Assembly (NCBI GenBank): GCA_032718475.1
Contig: JAUCBJ010006043.1
Coordinates: forward strand, 1-64,000
Length of the DNA stretch: 64,000 bases
Direction: 5' to 3'
Origin: Nemertoderma westbladi
Lineage: Eukaryota; Xenacoelomorpha; Nemertodermatida; Nemertodermatidae
Shown: in pieces, positions 32,487-43,503 of the stretch
How the letters are laid out: every line of letters begins with the position of its first letter
How positions within the stretch are numbered: the first letter of the stretch is position 1
Notes under the pieces: model-generated
The model's input: only the letters and a program-made list of their open reading frames with translations
Told to the model about the DNA's origin: nothing
Database searches by the model: none
Made by a program: the position numbers and the translations under genes

Positions 32487-34925
32487 ATGAGTCAGTCGGG
32501 AGAGACAACACCGACGCGGACCCCGGATGAAGAACTAACGATCCGCGAGGCCGCGACCAGGCGGTATACACCCACGACGCCGGACCCATCGGTAACGGGC
32601 GATCCGGAAGTTCAGGATGAGGGGGGCCGTCTGGAGTCAGAGGTCGAGTCGAGAAGATAGGGCGAGTTGGAGGGAGAAGGAGACGAGTCGACACGGAATG
32701 AGGGTCGACGCACCGATGTCGCCAGCCAGCCACAGGCCGAGGGTGACGAACGGCCCACCGAAACGGCGACGGTGGGCCCGACGGTACGACATCGGACCCA
32801 GAGAGATGGAGGAGATGTCGGTACCGATGTCGCCGGCCAGCCACAGGCCGAGGGCGTCGAACAGCCCACCGGAACGGCGACGGTGGGGCCGCCGGTACGA
32901 CGTCGGACCCGGAGGGACGGAGGAGAGGTCGGCGACGAGGACGTCGGGGTTTCTGAGCGACTTCGACGGGCCTACATCACGACCCGGAGACTATTAGAGG
33001 AGGCCAGAGGAGGGGCGACGATATACGAGGTAAAACTAAAGAAAGGACTAGGTGAGTCGAATAGACATTTTAACTATTTAATGCGATTCGGACAGAGAGA
33101 AATGGCCGAAGAGAGAGCGAGAGGGGTTGCCAAGGAACTGTGTGACCTATGGCGGTGTAGGGATATGGGGCCTGGTGCAGTGTACATAGGGCCATACTTA
33201 GTCGGTGCCCAGGGTATAAAATTAGTGGGTTGGAAGAGACCTGAGGAGGGCGAATCCGAGGTTGACCCTGAGGATTCGGTCTCGTCGGTCGGAGGGAGTT
33301 CCGGGAGGAGGGGGAAAGTTAGTAGATCAGGAAGGCGGAGGGAATCCGTCACAACTGATAAGTCTGCTACATCCTCCGTGAAAGAAAGACGGGTGAGAGA
33401 GATAAATGCTACATACCAGCTCGGTCTAATAGCACAAGGCCATAGAGAAGTAGATAGACGGCTAGAGGAGGGGAGGGTGTTGCTAGAAAGGGAAATGGTG
33501 CTGATTAGAGAGACAAGAGAGAGGGCCGAAAGGGCCGCGAGAAGCCTTGGGGAGTGTGAGGAAATAGAGAGGAAGGAACAAGAGGGGCGTGTGGCGGAAC
33601 ATAAGGAGCGTGAGGCGAGAGAAGAAAAGGAACGCAAAGAGCGTGAGGCGAGAGGAGAAAAGGAACACAAAGAGCGTGAGGCGGAACGTAAGGAACGTGA
33701 GGCGAGAGAGGAAAAGGAACGCAAGGAGCGTGAGGCGAGGCGAAGGGAGAGAGCTAGGAGAGTGGCAGAGTTGGCCGACCAGGACGCGCGGGAGTGTGAG
33801 GAGAGAATGGCAAGAGCAGAGCGAGAGCAAAAGGAATTGGAGAAACAACAAATTGGGTTTATAGAGTACAAAGCTAGACACACGCGCGAACTGGAACTGG
33901 CGCAGATAGGGGCGTCTGGGAGCGAGGCTGGCTCGAATACTTTCGAGGGGCCAAGGGCCGTGGATACGTTTATTAATACCCCACTAACAGGGACCGCACG
34001 ACAGACCCAAAACTGGTGTGACCGTACGGGCGGGGGGGGGGGGGGTAATAACAATAATGCTACAGTAGACGTTGTTAATATTAATAGTACCGTATTGGAT
34101 AACTCTAACCAAACCTTTATTGCAGGAAATACTTTGCCTAGTGGTAGTAATTTAAACTTAAATCAGAACGATTCTAATGTTAACGTAGGAAATAATCCGA
34201 ACAATGTAGTTACGCAATATAATCCAAATAATTTAAATAACGATCCAAACCAGAATTTACTAAATAATTCAAATAACGTAGTTACGCAAAATAATCCAAA
34301 TAATTTAAATAATGATCCAAACCAGAATTTACAAAATAATTCAAATAACGTAGTTACGCAAAATAATCCAAATAATTTAAATAATGATCCAAGCCCGAAT
34401 TTACAAAATAATTCAGATAGTGTAGTCGCGCAAAATAATTCAAATGATTTTATTTCGAACGAACAAAATAATTCCGTTTCCAATATGGGTGCTATTAACG
34501 TGAACACGTCGGGCGTGTATGGCCAGGCAGATGGGGGCCTAGTAGGCCACGTAGTTGGTAGGCAGGGAGTGGCTGGGTTGGGTAGACCCAGCGAGGGCCT
34601 GGTAGGCCACGTAGTTGGTAGGAAGGGAGTGGCTGGGTTGGGTAAACCCAGCGAGGGCCTGGTAGGCCACGTAGCTGGTAGGCAGGTAGTGGCTGGGTTG
34701 GGTAGACCCAGCGAGGGCCTGGTAGGCCACGTAGTTGATAGGCAGGGAGTAGAGGGCCTGGTAGGCCACGCAATAGCGGAGGGAGAGGTGGGGGTGAATG
34801 GGCCCGACCGCGGTAGGGTTGATGTGTCGACTAGAGGGGGATATAGCAGCGGGATGAGAGATAGCGAGGTTAGATGTGGCGAGTGGGGGGGGGGGGGCTA
34901 CAGGGGCCCCACAACAGCGAGTTAG
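32487..34925 (+). pseudogene. BEL-4 gag N-terminal part, low complexity, with an in-frame TAG
   Basis: ATG 32487 opens a frame that meets TAG at 32658-32660 (codon 58) and then stays open to 34925. Features in order: a duplicated ~39-codon block around QPQAEG and TATVGP (32710-32935); a compact region (RRAYITTRRLLEEARGGATI to IKLVGWKRP, 32960-33240); a Lys/Glu/Arg-rich probable long helix (33460-33870); an Asn-rich region with a 72-bp repeat (34180-34430); and four 60-bp repeats encoding GLVGHVVGRQGVAGLGRPSE (34534-34762). The frame is lost at a 13-G run (34885-34897), beyond which 34876-35865 continues. Some of these breaks may be assembly errors. Position before the capsid block implies a gag extension. 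Confidence 0.7.
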
Positions 34926-35865
34926 CGGCGAAAGGGGGGGGGGGGCAGAGAGTGCCCCACAGGCGTCAACGGATAATGCGCGGGCCGAAGTAGGTAAACC
35001 GCAACACCCGGCGACGGAGAGTAATAGGGGGATTGCGAGTATCCCCAGCGGCGTGCGACCGAGCAGAGAGAGACAGGTTGACGTCGTGAGAGGGCGGACG
35101 AAGCGTCGAGCCCGATCAGAAGAGGGAAGAAGAGTAGTGGAATTTAACCGGGAGGTCAACGAGAGATCTCACGAGCGGGAATACTCCACTGAAAGGAGAA
35201 GAAGAGAAGCCAGTAGTAGAAGTATCGCCGCGAACTATAGAAGAGCGAGGACGGATAGCGAGCCGTCGGTAGTCGAGATGAGAACAGAGAGTCAGTGGGG
35301 TCGAACTCCGGGAGATTGCCATCGCCCCGGAGAGATGCGACCTGGCGAGGCGCATTACGCGCCGATGGAGGGGTACGCGATGTACCGGTACGAAGATGAG
35401 AACAGTAGAGAGGGGGGTCGAAGAGAAACTTTCCGACGGAATATACCTACCGATCGAGAGTACGGTAGCCACGGGGAGGACTATTCGAGAAGAATAAACT
35501 TCGATCCTGAGCGACACATGCAGACTGTAGGACATACTGTAGGCCTTACTGCACATACCATAGGCCATGCTGACAGAGGCAATGTAGGCGATAGGATAGC
35601 GCGGACAACGGGATTAAACCCGGAAGTCGCGGAATACATACCGGCGGGTAGGCCAGAAGCTGATAGGCCTATACCGGTACCAGTACAGCAGTATGACTAC
35701 AGCATGCAGGGACATAACATATACCCAGGGGAGGGGGGAATTATTGCGGATAGGTGTATGGGCCCCAATATATTAACATCAACCCCAGTACCAAACATAC
35801 CGGTGGGGGGGGGGGGGGACAGGGTGACATTCCCCCATCACAATATCAACAATATACCCCGATAG
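34876..35865 (+). CDS. BEL-4 gag middle part, in a shifted frame between two G-runs
   Basis: 329 codons, Arg/Glu/Gly-rich, in a frame different from both the preceding and following gag blocks. It is bounded by G-runs at 34885-34897 and 35805-35818, with another at 34934-34945. No recognised domain; charged and probably disordered (RRREASSRSIAANYRR). The flanking frames are identical to each other, so the two shifts compensate. It most likely belongs to one gag polypeptide. Confidence 0.65.
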   Translation: MASGGGGATGAPQQRVSGERGGGAESAPQASTDNARAEVGKPQHPATESNRGIASIPSGVRPSRERQVDVVRGRTKRRARSEEGRRVVEFNREVNERSHEREYSTERRRREASSRSIAANYRRARTDSEPSVVEMRTESQWGRTPGDCHRPGEMRPGEAHYAPMEGYAMYRYEDENSREGGRRETFRRNIPTDREYGSHGEDYSRRINFDPERHMQTVGHTVGLTAHTIGHADRGNVGDRIARTTGLNPEVAEYIPAGRPEADRPIPVPVQQYDYSMQGHNIYPGEGGIIADRCMGPNILTSTPVPNIPVGGGGDRVTFPHHNINNIPR

Positions 35866-37525
35866 GAGCAAGAACAACGAGACCCTTGGATGAAAATAGG
35901 TCGTGCGACACGGAAATATGGAGGGGGCCGCTACCCCCGATGACATATCCAAGTCAAAGAAAGTCAAGAAATAGGACGGACGGACCGCATCAGACAGGAG
36001 AAACCATACAGCATCCATCGAACCCATTGGAAGCGCAGGCGATGGGGATGGCCACGTTAATCGATGCGTTGAAAACGAGGATCGAGTTACCACCCGTGGA
36101 ACCATTCAAATTCGATGGGAGTAGGCCGGAAGAATATCTACAGTTTCGGCGCATGTATAGTAACGAAATACTAACAAAGAATTTGACGCAGGCGGAGTGC
36201 CTAAAGTATCTGCAAGTATACACGGGAGGCCCAGCATACGATATCGTGAGGCAATATCAAGGCATAAAGGGCGGCTTCACGACAGCATGGCGGGCACTGG
36301 ACAGGGAATACGGGCACCCGGCCAAGATCATCAGACAGACACTGAGAGGCATAACATCGGGTGGCCTACAGGATAATCCCGTTAGCATTAAGACGTTCGC
36401 TAACAAAGTCGAAAAGGTGCTAATCGTGCTGAAGACGCTAGACGCGCCATACGAGCTCAACGCGTCCAATAACATCACCACGATAGCGCAGGCACTACCG
36501 AACTGGCTGCGCAACAAGTGGAGGAAGATCGCTTTCTCCACTCGAGACAAGAAGGGTGTGGAACCGGGTTTAGAAGAAATGTCAAGTTTCTTAAACTACG
36601 AAGCTGAACTAATAACCGACCCAGTCTATAGCGAAGATAGCCTGGGAAAGGGACCGAAGACGGACTACCATAGACCGAAACCAGAGCACAACACATCAAA
36701 CGCACTACCGAGGCTCAGGCAATCATTGCCATATGCAGCGACGCAGGGGACTGCAAGTCCACAGATAGCCGAAAGTGAGACCACACCATGGAACGGACAG
36801 GGGAATAATAACAACACAAATAAATATAACCCCAATACGTCCAGTAGGCCGAATCCAAACAATAAGAATAGTAGGGACTTTGGCACAAACGCAGCTGCGA
36901 TACGCGATGCACTGTATAAGGAGGGCTACGACCCAAAGAGCAAATGCCAGCTACACGCAAATGCGCTTCATCAAACCATGAACTGCAGATACTGGCAAGC
37001 GCTACCTAGGCAAGATCAGATAGATTATGCGTCGAGCAATAAGATCTGCTCGCGATGTGTGATGAGTGGACATAAAGCTAGGGAATGCAAGGAGAAGCCG
37101 GTCAAGTTTGGTCAAAGGAGAGGCCAAACGATGGCAACGAGCACAGTAGGGGCGAAGAAGAGAGGAACGGTGTTGCTTGGAGTAGTACCCGTGCGAGTGA
37201 TTGGAGAAGGCAATCGATCAGTAACAACACTAATGCTGGTTGATAGTGGAGCTGCCTTCACATTAGTCGAGGAATGGGTGGCCGAAGAGATAGGATTGAG
37301 AACGAGGCCAAGCAGAATGGCGGTAACAACCATCTCTAGCAAAGATGAGATCCTGGAGATGAGAACCGGACGGTGCGCAATTGCAGCAGTGGCACCGGGA
37401 TGCGACTATGGGGCAACCATCGACCCCATCCAAGTGATAGAGTCAATTAATATCAATGCCAGGCGGCCAACCAACATCGAGGTCGAGCAATATAAATTCC
37501 TGGACGACATTGACTTCTCAATCCC
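35754..37525 (+). CDS. BEL-4 gag capsid, zinc knuckle and aspartic protease
   Basis: The capsid-like DUF1759 region (ELPPVEPFKFDGSRPEEYLQ, then LRGITSGGLQDNPVSIK) is followed by CQLHANALHQTMNC, CSRCVMSGHKAREC (CX2CX4HX4C) and a retropepsin-like domain with VDSGAAFT as active site, around nt 37235. It reads into the pol N-terminus and is cut at 37525 by BEL-5; the same frame resumes at 44161 after the duplicated ATCCC. The first residues overlap the previous frame upstream of the G-run. The protease motif is canonical. Confidence 0.88.
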
Positions 37526-37788
37526 TATAGCGTACTCATGGTTTTAGAGAATACTATAGTGATTCAATGTATTAAAGATTCCACTAGGTGGTGTTAGCGA
37601 TGTAAAAGTTTGATTCTTTGCCAAGTTGTGTAGTAGTTATTCAATGGTATATTGTTTTTTCTATTGTTGTTGTGGAGTTAACCTATTGCAAGTATTCAAT
37701 ATGTAAGTTAATTAAATTGTTTTCAAGCTAATAAATTTATCATTTTATTTTATACATAATTTGTGATCAAAGAGATAAGATCACTAAA
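37526..37788 (+). repeat. BEL-5 5' LTR with non-canonical tips
   Basis: Starts TATAGCGTACTC and ends GATCACTAAA. The usual TG...CA tips are absent, yet the copy at 43893 has exactly the same limits and the duplication is clean. Confidence 0.9.
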
Positions 37789-37800
37789 TGGCGCCCGATA
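37789..37800 (+). promoter_or_regulatory. BEL-5 primer-binding site
   Basis: TGGCGCCCGATA directly after the 5' LTR; TGG complements a tRNA CCA end. Confidence 0.75.
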
Positions 37801-38010
37801 TAAATTTAAATAACTGTATTCAATATTTTAATTAACTGAGATATTATAATTGAATTATTTTAATGGAAAATAATTAACTATAATGGATCTGTAATGGAAC
37901 AGAGGAGATTTGACTCTGACAAACATGAGAAACGGGAACTGACGTCAATCAAGAGTGTTAAGCATAAGGTGAGTCACAAATAGAGTGTTACATGTGTCAA
38001 CATCGATTCA

Positions 38011-39117
38011 ATGGCAACTAAATTACGCAATAAGCGTGCTGGAATCAAAAGTTACTTGAAACAGTTGATGGCAAAAAAGTATGAGGAATTGTCTAGCATC
38101 GATGTTGAAGCAGCGTTAGAGTCAACTCAAAAACGGTTACAAATAATTTTAGACCTAGATGATGAGATATTGAGTGAAATAGATGAAGATCTAGTAGAAG
38201 AGGAAACTTTAAAAAATTCAAACTATGTACTGAATGTTGAGTATTTCATTGTCTATCTAAAAAATATTCTAGGTATTGGTTTAAAATCCAAACCATTCAC
38301 AAGTAGTCCCGCCATTATTGGTGGAGATTCTGAAGTCAATACAACGAAACGTGTTACTAAGTTACCAAAGTTAGAGTTAAAGAAATTCAATGGAAAAATT
38401 ACCGAATGGCAAGGCTTTATAGAGAGTTTTGATTCTGCAATTGGTACAAATAATTCTTTAAATGGAGTGGATAAATTCAATTATTTAAAAACTCTTTTAG
38501 AAGGCCCAGCTTTATCGGCAATCCAAGGATTATCTTTATCAGAAGATAATTATCACGTTGCACTAACCACTCTTAGAAATCGCTATGGTCAAACAGAAGT
38601 AATAGTGAATGCACATTTGGAATTAATTGTTAATTACCCAAGATTTTTCAATTGTGATGACGCAAAGAAATTTCGTGCGTTTTATGATTTTTTAAATATG
38701 CATGTTTTACAACTTGAATCATTAGGAATTTCGTGCGAAAACTATGAATTGGTAATTTTTCAAAAGATCATGACAAAATTACCAGACGACATTAAATTAA
38801 AAATGGGTCGAGATTTAGAATCAAAGACAGATATCAATTTACTTTTAAAACATTTAGAACAAGAGGTAATATTAAGAGAGAGATTGAGTGCATATGCAGA
38901 AATGTCGAGAACTGGATCAACTACAAAAGACAAGGAAACGAGTAAAACTTCAATCCACACAAATAACACTGCTGGCACTTACCACAATGAGTCAATTAAT
39001 CAAATTTCAACAATAGCAGCAACAATGAGACCCCCCCAGCATCAAAGTTTTTATCCGAGTTCCAAGTATTCCAAATCAAATTTGTGTTGTGTATTGTCAC
39101 GGGAGTCATTATGCTGA
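38011..39117 (+). CDS. BEL-5 gag (368 aa)
   Basis: Starts at ATG 38011, 222 bp after the LTR. A helical N-terminus (LRNKRAGIKSYLKQLMAKKY) is followed by the capsid-like DUF1759 region (LPKLELKKFNGKITEWQGF, ALTTLRNRYGQTEVIVNAHL). It ends within the first zinc knuckle at 39117, where the pol frame takes over. In BEL/Pao elements gag and pol are normally one ORF, so the break in the knuckle looks like a one-base indel in a GT-rich string. Confidence 0.9.
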   Translation: MATKLRNKRAGIKSYLKQLMAKKYEELSSIDVEAALESTQKRLQIILDLDDEILSEIDEDLVEEETLKNSNYVLNVEYFIVYLKNILGIGLKSKPFTSSPAIIGGDSEVNTTKRVTKLPKLELKKFNGKITEWQGFIESFDSAIGTNNSLNGVDKFNYLKTLLEGPALSAIQGLSLSEDNYHVALTTLRNRYGQTEVIVNAHLELIVNYPRFFNCDDAKKFRAFYDFLNMHVLQLESLGISCENYELVIFQKIMTKLPDDIKLKMGRDLESKTDINLLLKHLEQEVILRERLSAYAEMSRTGSTTKDKETSKTSIHTNNTAGTYHNESINQISTIAATMRPPQHQSFYPSSKYSKSNLCCVLSRESLC

Positions 39118-41353
39118 TTTATGTGATGTATTTACAAATGTAGAATCGCGTACAGTACATCTACGTAAAGAAGGTCGGTGCTTTAATTGTTTAAGAAAGG
39201 ACCACGATGCTACAAATTGTATTTCTAAAAAGTGCTGTTACTTTTGCAAGAAACATCACCATTCGTCATTGTGCTATAAACATTTTAGAACACAAAAACC
39301 AGCTGAGAGTAGCATGTGTAATAGAGATCAAATTCAAAAACCCAAATTGGAAGCAGGTAAGAAAGCTGAGAATAAAATAAATTCAGGAAATACAACGTCA
39401 CAGCTGCTAATTCCTAATGCAAGCAACTCAAACTCAAATGCGATGTCAATTATTCTACAATTAGCTCGAGGTAATATATCGAATGACGATGATATCTCTA
39501 ATGTTCAAAAAGTAAATAGATTTTTTGACAAAGGCAGCCAACGAAGTTTTATATCAACGAAATTGGCCAATAATTTATCCTGTACTGTAATTGGTAAAGA
39601 AAATATTGAAGTTAATTCATTTGGAGATAAAATAGTTGAAATATCATGTCCTATTGTTGAACTTTATTTATTTGGAAAAAATGGTGAAAAGCTACATTTA
39701 AGTGCATTAGTATATGACAAAATATGTGGTTCTATCCATGCTGATGAAGTTGAAATAAACAGATATAACCATTTACGAGATTTAGATGTTGCATACCCTA
39801 TTGAAGGAGGTGTGTTCAATGTTGATATATTAGTAGGACTCGATCACTATTGGAAAATCGTACAGGATGACATTTTAAAGGGAGATGGAGGTCCTATAGC
39901 AATGAGTAGCATAATAGGTTGGTTAATATCAGGTCCAAAATCAACCGAACCAATATTAAATATAGAAGAGAATGAGTTCAATGAGACAAGTTCAACTCAC
40001 AACTTGTTGTGTTCCATTGATTCAACTGAGTCACAAATTCAAATTATTGGTTCAAACTTAAATGTGGAAGAGAAATCAAATTCAATGGTGGATGAGTTCC
40101 AACAATTTTGGGAGACCAGCATCAATAAAGATTCTGAATCAGATTCTAGTATTATAATTCAAGAGTTAACAAATTCAGCAAAATATGACGAGACAAATAA
40201 ACGATGGACTGTTGCAATACCATGGAAAGATAATATTCATAAGCTTTTAGATAATTATGGATTAGCAAAGAAAAGACTCATAACATTACTCAAAAAGTTA
40301 AATACCGATCCAAAGTTATTCAAAATGTATAAGGATACATTAGAAGAACATATACGGCTAAATATGATTGAGGTCATTCCACATAATGAGATCTATTCAA
40401 CCAAAAATATCGTATATTACATACCTCACTTTGGAGTCCTTGACGAAACGCGTTTAACAACAAAACTCCGTGTTGTTATGAATGCATCACAGAATGATAA
40501 GAATGGTCTTTCATTAAATAAGTGTATTTATAATGGGCCAAATCTCTTACCACTTATTATAGATATGCTTCTGAGATTAAGATCCTACAAAATAGCAATT
40601 GTAGCGGATATTGCAAAAGCCTTTTTGCAAGTAGCAGTGAATAAAGAACAATGTGACACCTTGCGTATACTTTGGATTGATGACTCGGGAAATATTATAC
40701 ATCTTCGCTACGTGAGGTTGGTGATGGGAGTCGGATCAAGTTCATTCTGTTTGAATGCCATTATTAAGATTCACATTGAGAAATTCAAACACCTTGCACC
40801 TGATTTCATTAAAAAATTGCTTCGTGACATCTATGTTGATGACTTAACAACAGGGGAGAACACAGTGGAATCAGCAATTCAATTATATAATCAATCAAAA
40901 CAAATAATGTCAGAGGGTAATTTTGAACTGAGAAAATGGAAGAGTAATGACCCTGCTGTTATGGCACATATAAATAATGTAGAACAATTTGAGCCACAAC
41001 CACGAGAGGATTTCAATGATAGTTATGCAAAAGCAACATTGGGACCATCTGCAAGCTCTGAAATTAACAACACCACGAAAGTTCTTGGATTAACATGGAA
41101 ATATGATGTAGATAAATTCATGTTTCATATTTCAAACCTACCGCACCAACTAGATGCAACCAAGAGGAACTTACTCAAATTTTCGGCACACATATATGAT
41201 CCCTTGGGAATATTGAGCCCATTTACTATTCAGATCAAAATACTATTTCAAGAACTATGTATTTCTAAAATAGATTGGGATGTTCAATTGGAAGGTCAAC
41301 ATTTCAATAAATATAAGAAATTCTACTCCGACTTAAGATTTTTAAAAAAATGA
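39089..41353 (+). CDS. BEL-5 zinc knuckle, protease and reverse transcriptase
   Basis: Begins inside the knuckle (YCHGSHYADLC), then CFNCLRKDHDATNC and CYFCKKHHHSSLC. The protease region has FFDKGSQRSF where DSG is expected, so it may be inactive or misread. After VGLDHYW comes the RT: VVMNASQNDKNG, motif A IVADIAKAF, LVMGVGSSSFCLN and the catalytic YVDD (IYVDDLTTGE). It stops at 41353 just after an A-run (ATTTTTAAAAAAATGATG), before RNase H. No ATG fits the start, consistent with a gag fusion. Confidence 0.88.
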   Translation: MYCHGSHYADLCDVFTNVESRTVHLRKEGRCFNCLRKDHDATNCISKKCCYFCKKHHHSSLCYKHFRTQKPAESSMCNRDQIQKPKLEAGKKAENKINSGNTTSQLLIPNASNSNSNAMSIILQLARGNISNDDDISNVQKVNRFFDKGSQRSFISTKLANNLSCTVIGKENIEVNSFGDKIVEISCPIVELYLFGKNGEKLHLSALVYDKICGSIHADEVEINRYNHLRDLDVAYPIEGGVFNVDILVGLDHYWKIVQDDILKGDGGPIAMSSIIGWLISGPKSTEPILNIEENEFNETSSTHNLLCSIDSTESQIQIIGSNLNVEEKSNSMVDEFQQFWETSINKDSESDSSIIIQELTNSAKYDETNKRWTVAIPWKDNIHKLLDNYGLAKKRLITLLKKLNTDPKLFKMYKDTLEEHIRLNMIEVIPHNEIYSTKNIVYYIPHFGVLDETRLTTKLRVVMNASQNDKNGLSLNKCIYNGPNLLPLIIDMLLRLRSYKIAIVADIAKAFLQVAVNKEQCDTLRILWIDDSGNIIHLRYVRLVMGVGSSSFCLNAIIKIHIEKFKHLAPDFIKKLLRDIYVDDLTTGENTVESAIQLYNQSKQIMSEGNFELRKWKSNDPAVMAHINNVEQFEPQPREDFNDSYAKATLGPSASSEINNTTKVLGLTWKYDVDKFMFHISNLPHQLDATKRNLLKFSAHIYDPLGILSPFTIQIKILFQELCISKIDWDVQLEGQHFNKYKKFYSDLRFLKK

Positions 41354-41402
41354 TGAATTCTTATTTCCCCGATATTGTCTAAGCCCTCACCATAATGACA
41401 GT

Positions 41403-43385
41403 ATATCTCAAGTAACTTTGCATATATTTGGGGATGCTTCAGCGAAAGCATTTGCAACAGCAGTTTACATTAGAACAGAAACTAATAACGAGGTTGAAGT
41501 CAATTTATTGGCTGCTAAAAGTAAAGTTGCCCCTATACAGAAAACAAAAAACAACTTCACCTGCACTCCACGTCTTGAGCTGCTCGCAGCAGTTCTTTGT
41601 ATAGATATCCATAATATTATTATCAATGCATATAATAACGTATTAAAAATTTTCAAAGTCTACTTCTGGTCCGACAATCGGACAGTTTTATGTTGGATAA
41701 AGAATGATACTGACTATGTGGCTTTTGTTCAAAATCGAGTTTCCAAGATCAGACATTTCTCAAACCCATCACAATGGAACCACTGTCCTGGATGTGAGAA
41801 TCCGGCTGATCCCCCATCAAGAGGTACTTGCGCCAAAGAGTTACTTTCACATCCCATTTGGCTTAATGGTCCAAAATGGTTAGCTTCACCAGAAAAGTTC
41901 TGGCCACATTCAAATGAGGAGGGAATGCTAACCGAAGATTATTATAAAGAGGTAAAAAAGAAAACAAACTTTCCAGTTTGTATAGTATCAGTATCAAACA
42001 AACAACCAATTTTTGATGTAACAAGATACTCAACATTAAACAAAGTGATTCGTATTACACATATTATATTTAAATTCCTACAAAATGTGAGTTCATCCAA
42101 GTGTTGTCCAACATTAACATCAATAAGTCTCTCTCCAGAACAATATTGGATTAAAATTATACAAGAAGAACATTTCCCCCACGAATTGGAATATCTCCAT
42201 TCTAAAAGTGGATCGTGTCCGCAGAAGGTACATCAATTGGGTTTAGAACTAGATTCCCATGGAATAATAACTTGCAAAACGAGATTAGAGAGTGCCGACT
42301 TACCTTATGCCATGAAACATCCAATATTGTTACCTAGAGCAAAAGATTCTTATTTTACTAAACTACTAATTGAACAAATACATGTAGATGTATTACATGC
42401 TGGGACATCTGGAACGTTAAGCCATACTAGAGAACAATTCTGGATTCTCGAGGGTAGACGAAGTGTGAGGAGCTCAATATCAAATTGCAAGCATTGCAAA
42501 AAAATAGTTGGAAAATCATACCCCACTCCACTTCTTCCTCCACTTCCAATCGAGAGGATATCTGAATGTTTACCTTTTATATGTACTGGTGTTGATTTTG
42601 CTGGTCCCTTAAATGTCAAGCGAACCAGCAACAGGGGAGAAAATGGAGTTATAGAAAAATATAAAGCATGGATTTCGATATTCACCTGCGCAAGTACACG
42701 TGCAGTTCACCTTGAAGTTGCTGAGGATCTAACTGGAGAAGGATTTTTAAGTTGTTTTCGTCGATTTGTTGCTCGAAGGTCTTGGCCAGAACAAATGTGG
42801 TCAGACAATGGATCAAATTTCAAAAGTAACACTGTCAAGAAATTTATGGAAAAACACAACATTAGATTCGAGCACATTGTCGAGAAAGCCCCTTGGTGGG
42901 GTGGACTGTGGGAACGAATAGTAAAGATGATAAAAGAGAATTTACAAAAAGTGTTGGGACGCTCATTACTAACATTGATTGAGTTAATAACAGTTTTATC
43001 AGAAATTGAAAGTATACTGAATGATAGACCACTTACATATGTTGATTCCGATCTACATAGTCCAACAATATTAACCCCATCTCATATTTTAGTTGGAAAA
43101 AGGAATTTCACTAAACCTATCGTTGTGTCTACTACTGAAAGCATACCTGATAGTACCCAGAAACAAGTACAACAACGCTGGGAGTACATATCTAAATTGC
43201 GTAGAAACTTCCAGAAGAATTTCCGAATGACATATTTAACTAGCCTGAGAGAACGTTTTTGGCCACGATATCAACTGTCGGGTCCAAAGATCGCCAAAGA
43301 TGATGTTGTACTTATAGAGAATGAAGATGTATCAAACAGAGCGTTGGCGTTTGGGAATTATAGACGACCTAATAGAAAGCCGTGA
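41403..43385 (+). CDS. BEL-5 RNase H and integrase
   Basis: RNase H begins at LHIFGDASAKAFATAVYI, with PRLELLAA and WSDNRTV following. The integrase zinc region has HAGTSGTLSHTREQFWILEG and CKHCKK. The core carries CTGVDFAGPL, WSDNGSNF and the WWGGLWERIVKMI block that supplies the catalytic Glu. A frame change near 43330 sends the reading to a premature stop at 43385, while the integrase tail (SRDKVVRAANVRT, ALYPLEI) continues in another frame to 43503. The part between 41354 and 41402 has stops. Confidence 0.88.
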   Translation: MSQVTLHIFGDASAKAFATAVYIRTETNNEVEVNLLAAKSKVAPIQKTKNNFTCTPRLELLAAVLCIDIHNIIINAYNNVLKIFKVYFWSDNRTVLCWIKNDTDYVAFVQNRVSKIRHFSNPSQWNHCPGCENPADPPSRGTCAKELLSHPIWLNGPKWLASPEKFWPHSNEEGMLTEDYYKEVKKKTNFPVCIVSVSNKQPIFDVTRYSTLNKVIRITHIIFKFLQNVSSSKCCPTLTSISLSPEQYWIKIIQEEHFPHELEYLHSKSGSCPQKVHQLGLELDSHGIITCKTRLESADLPYAMKHPILLPRAKDSYFTKLLIEQIHVDVLHAGTSGTLSHTREQFWILEGRRSVRSSISNCKHCKKIVGKSYPTPLLPPLPIERISECLPFICTGVDFAGPLNVKRTSNRGENGVIEKYKAWISIFTCASTRAVHLEVAEDLTGEGFLSCFRRFVARRSWPEQMWSDNGSNFKSNTVKKFMEKHNIRFEHIVEKAPWWGGLWERIVKMIKENLQKVLGRSLLTLIELITVLSEIESILNDRPLTYVDSDLHSPTILTPSHILVGKRNFTKPIVVSTTESIPDSTQKQVQQRWEYISKLRRNFQKNFRMTYLTSLRERFWPRYQLSGPKIAKDDVVLIENEDVSNRALAFGNYRRPNRKP

Positions 43386-43503
43386 TAAAGTGGTTAGAGC
43401 GGCAAATGTAAGAACTATTACTCAAGGAAAGTTGCCTAAACCGATATATATAAAGCGGCCGATTCAAGCCCTATATCCATTGGAGATTAACTGTAATGAT
43501 TAG
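43386..43503 (+). pseudogene. BEL-5 integrase C-terminal tail, out of frame
   Basis: The frame covering 43321-43503 reads SRDKVVRAANVRT and KRPIQALYPLEI, the expected end of a BEL integrase. It is cut off from the main ORF by one frame change. Confidence 0.75.

Noticed and set aside
33074-35568. Long minus-strand frames (326, 206 and 150 codons) opposite BEL-4 gag
   Set aside because: Ser/Leu/Arg-rich antisense shadows of the charged and repeated gag coding strand.
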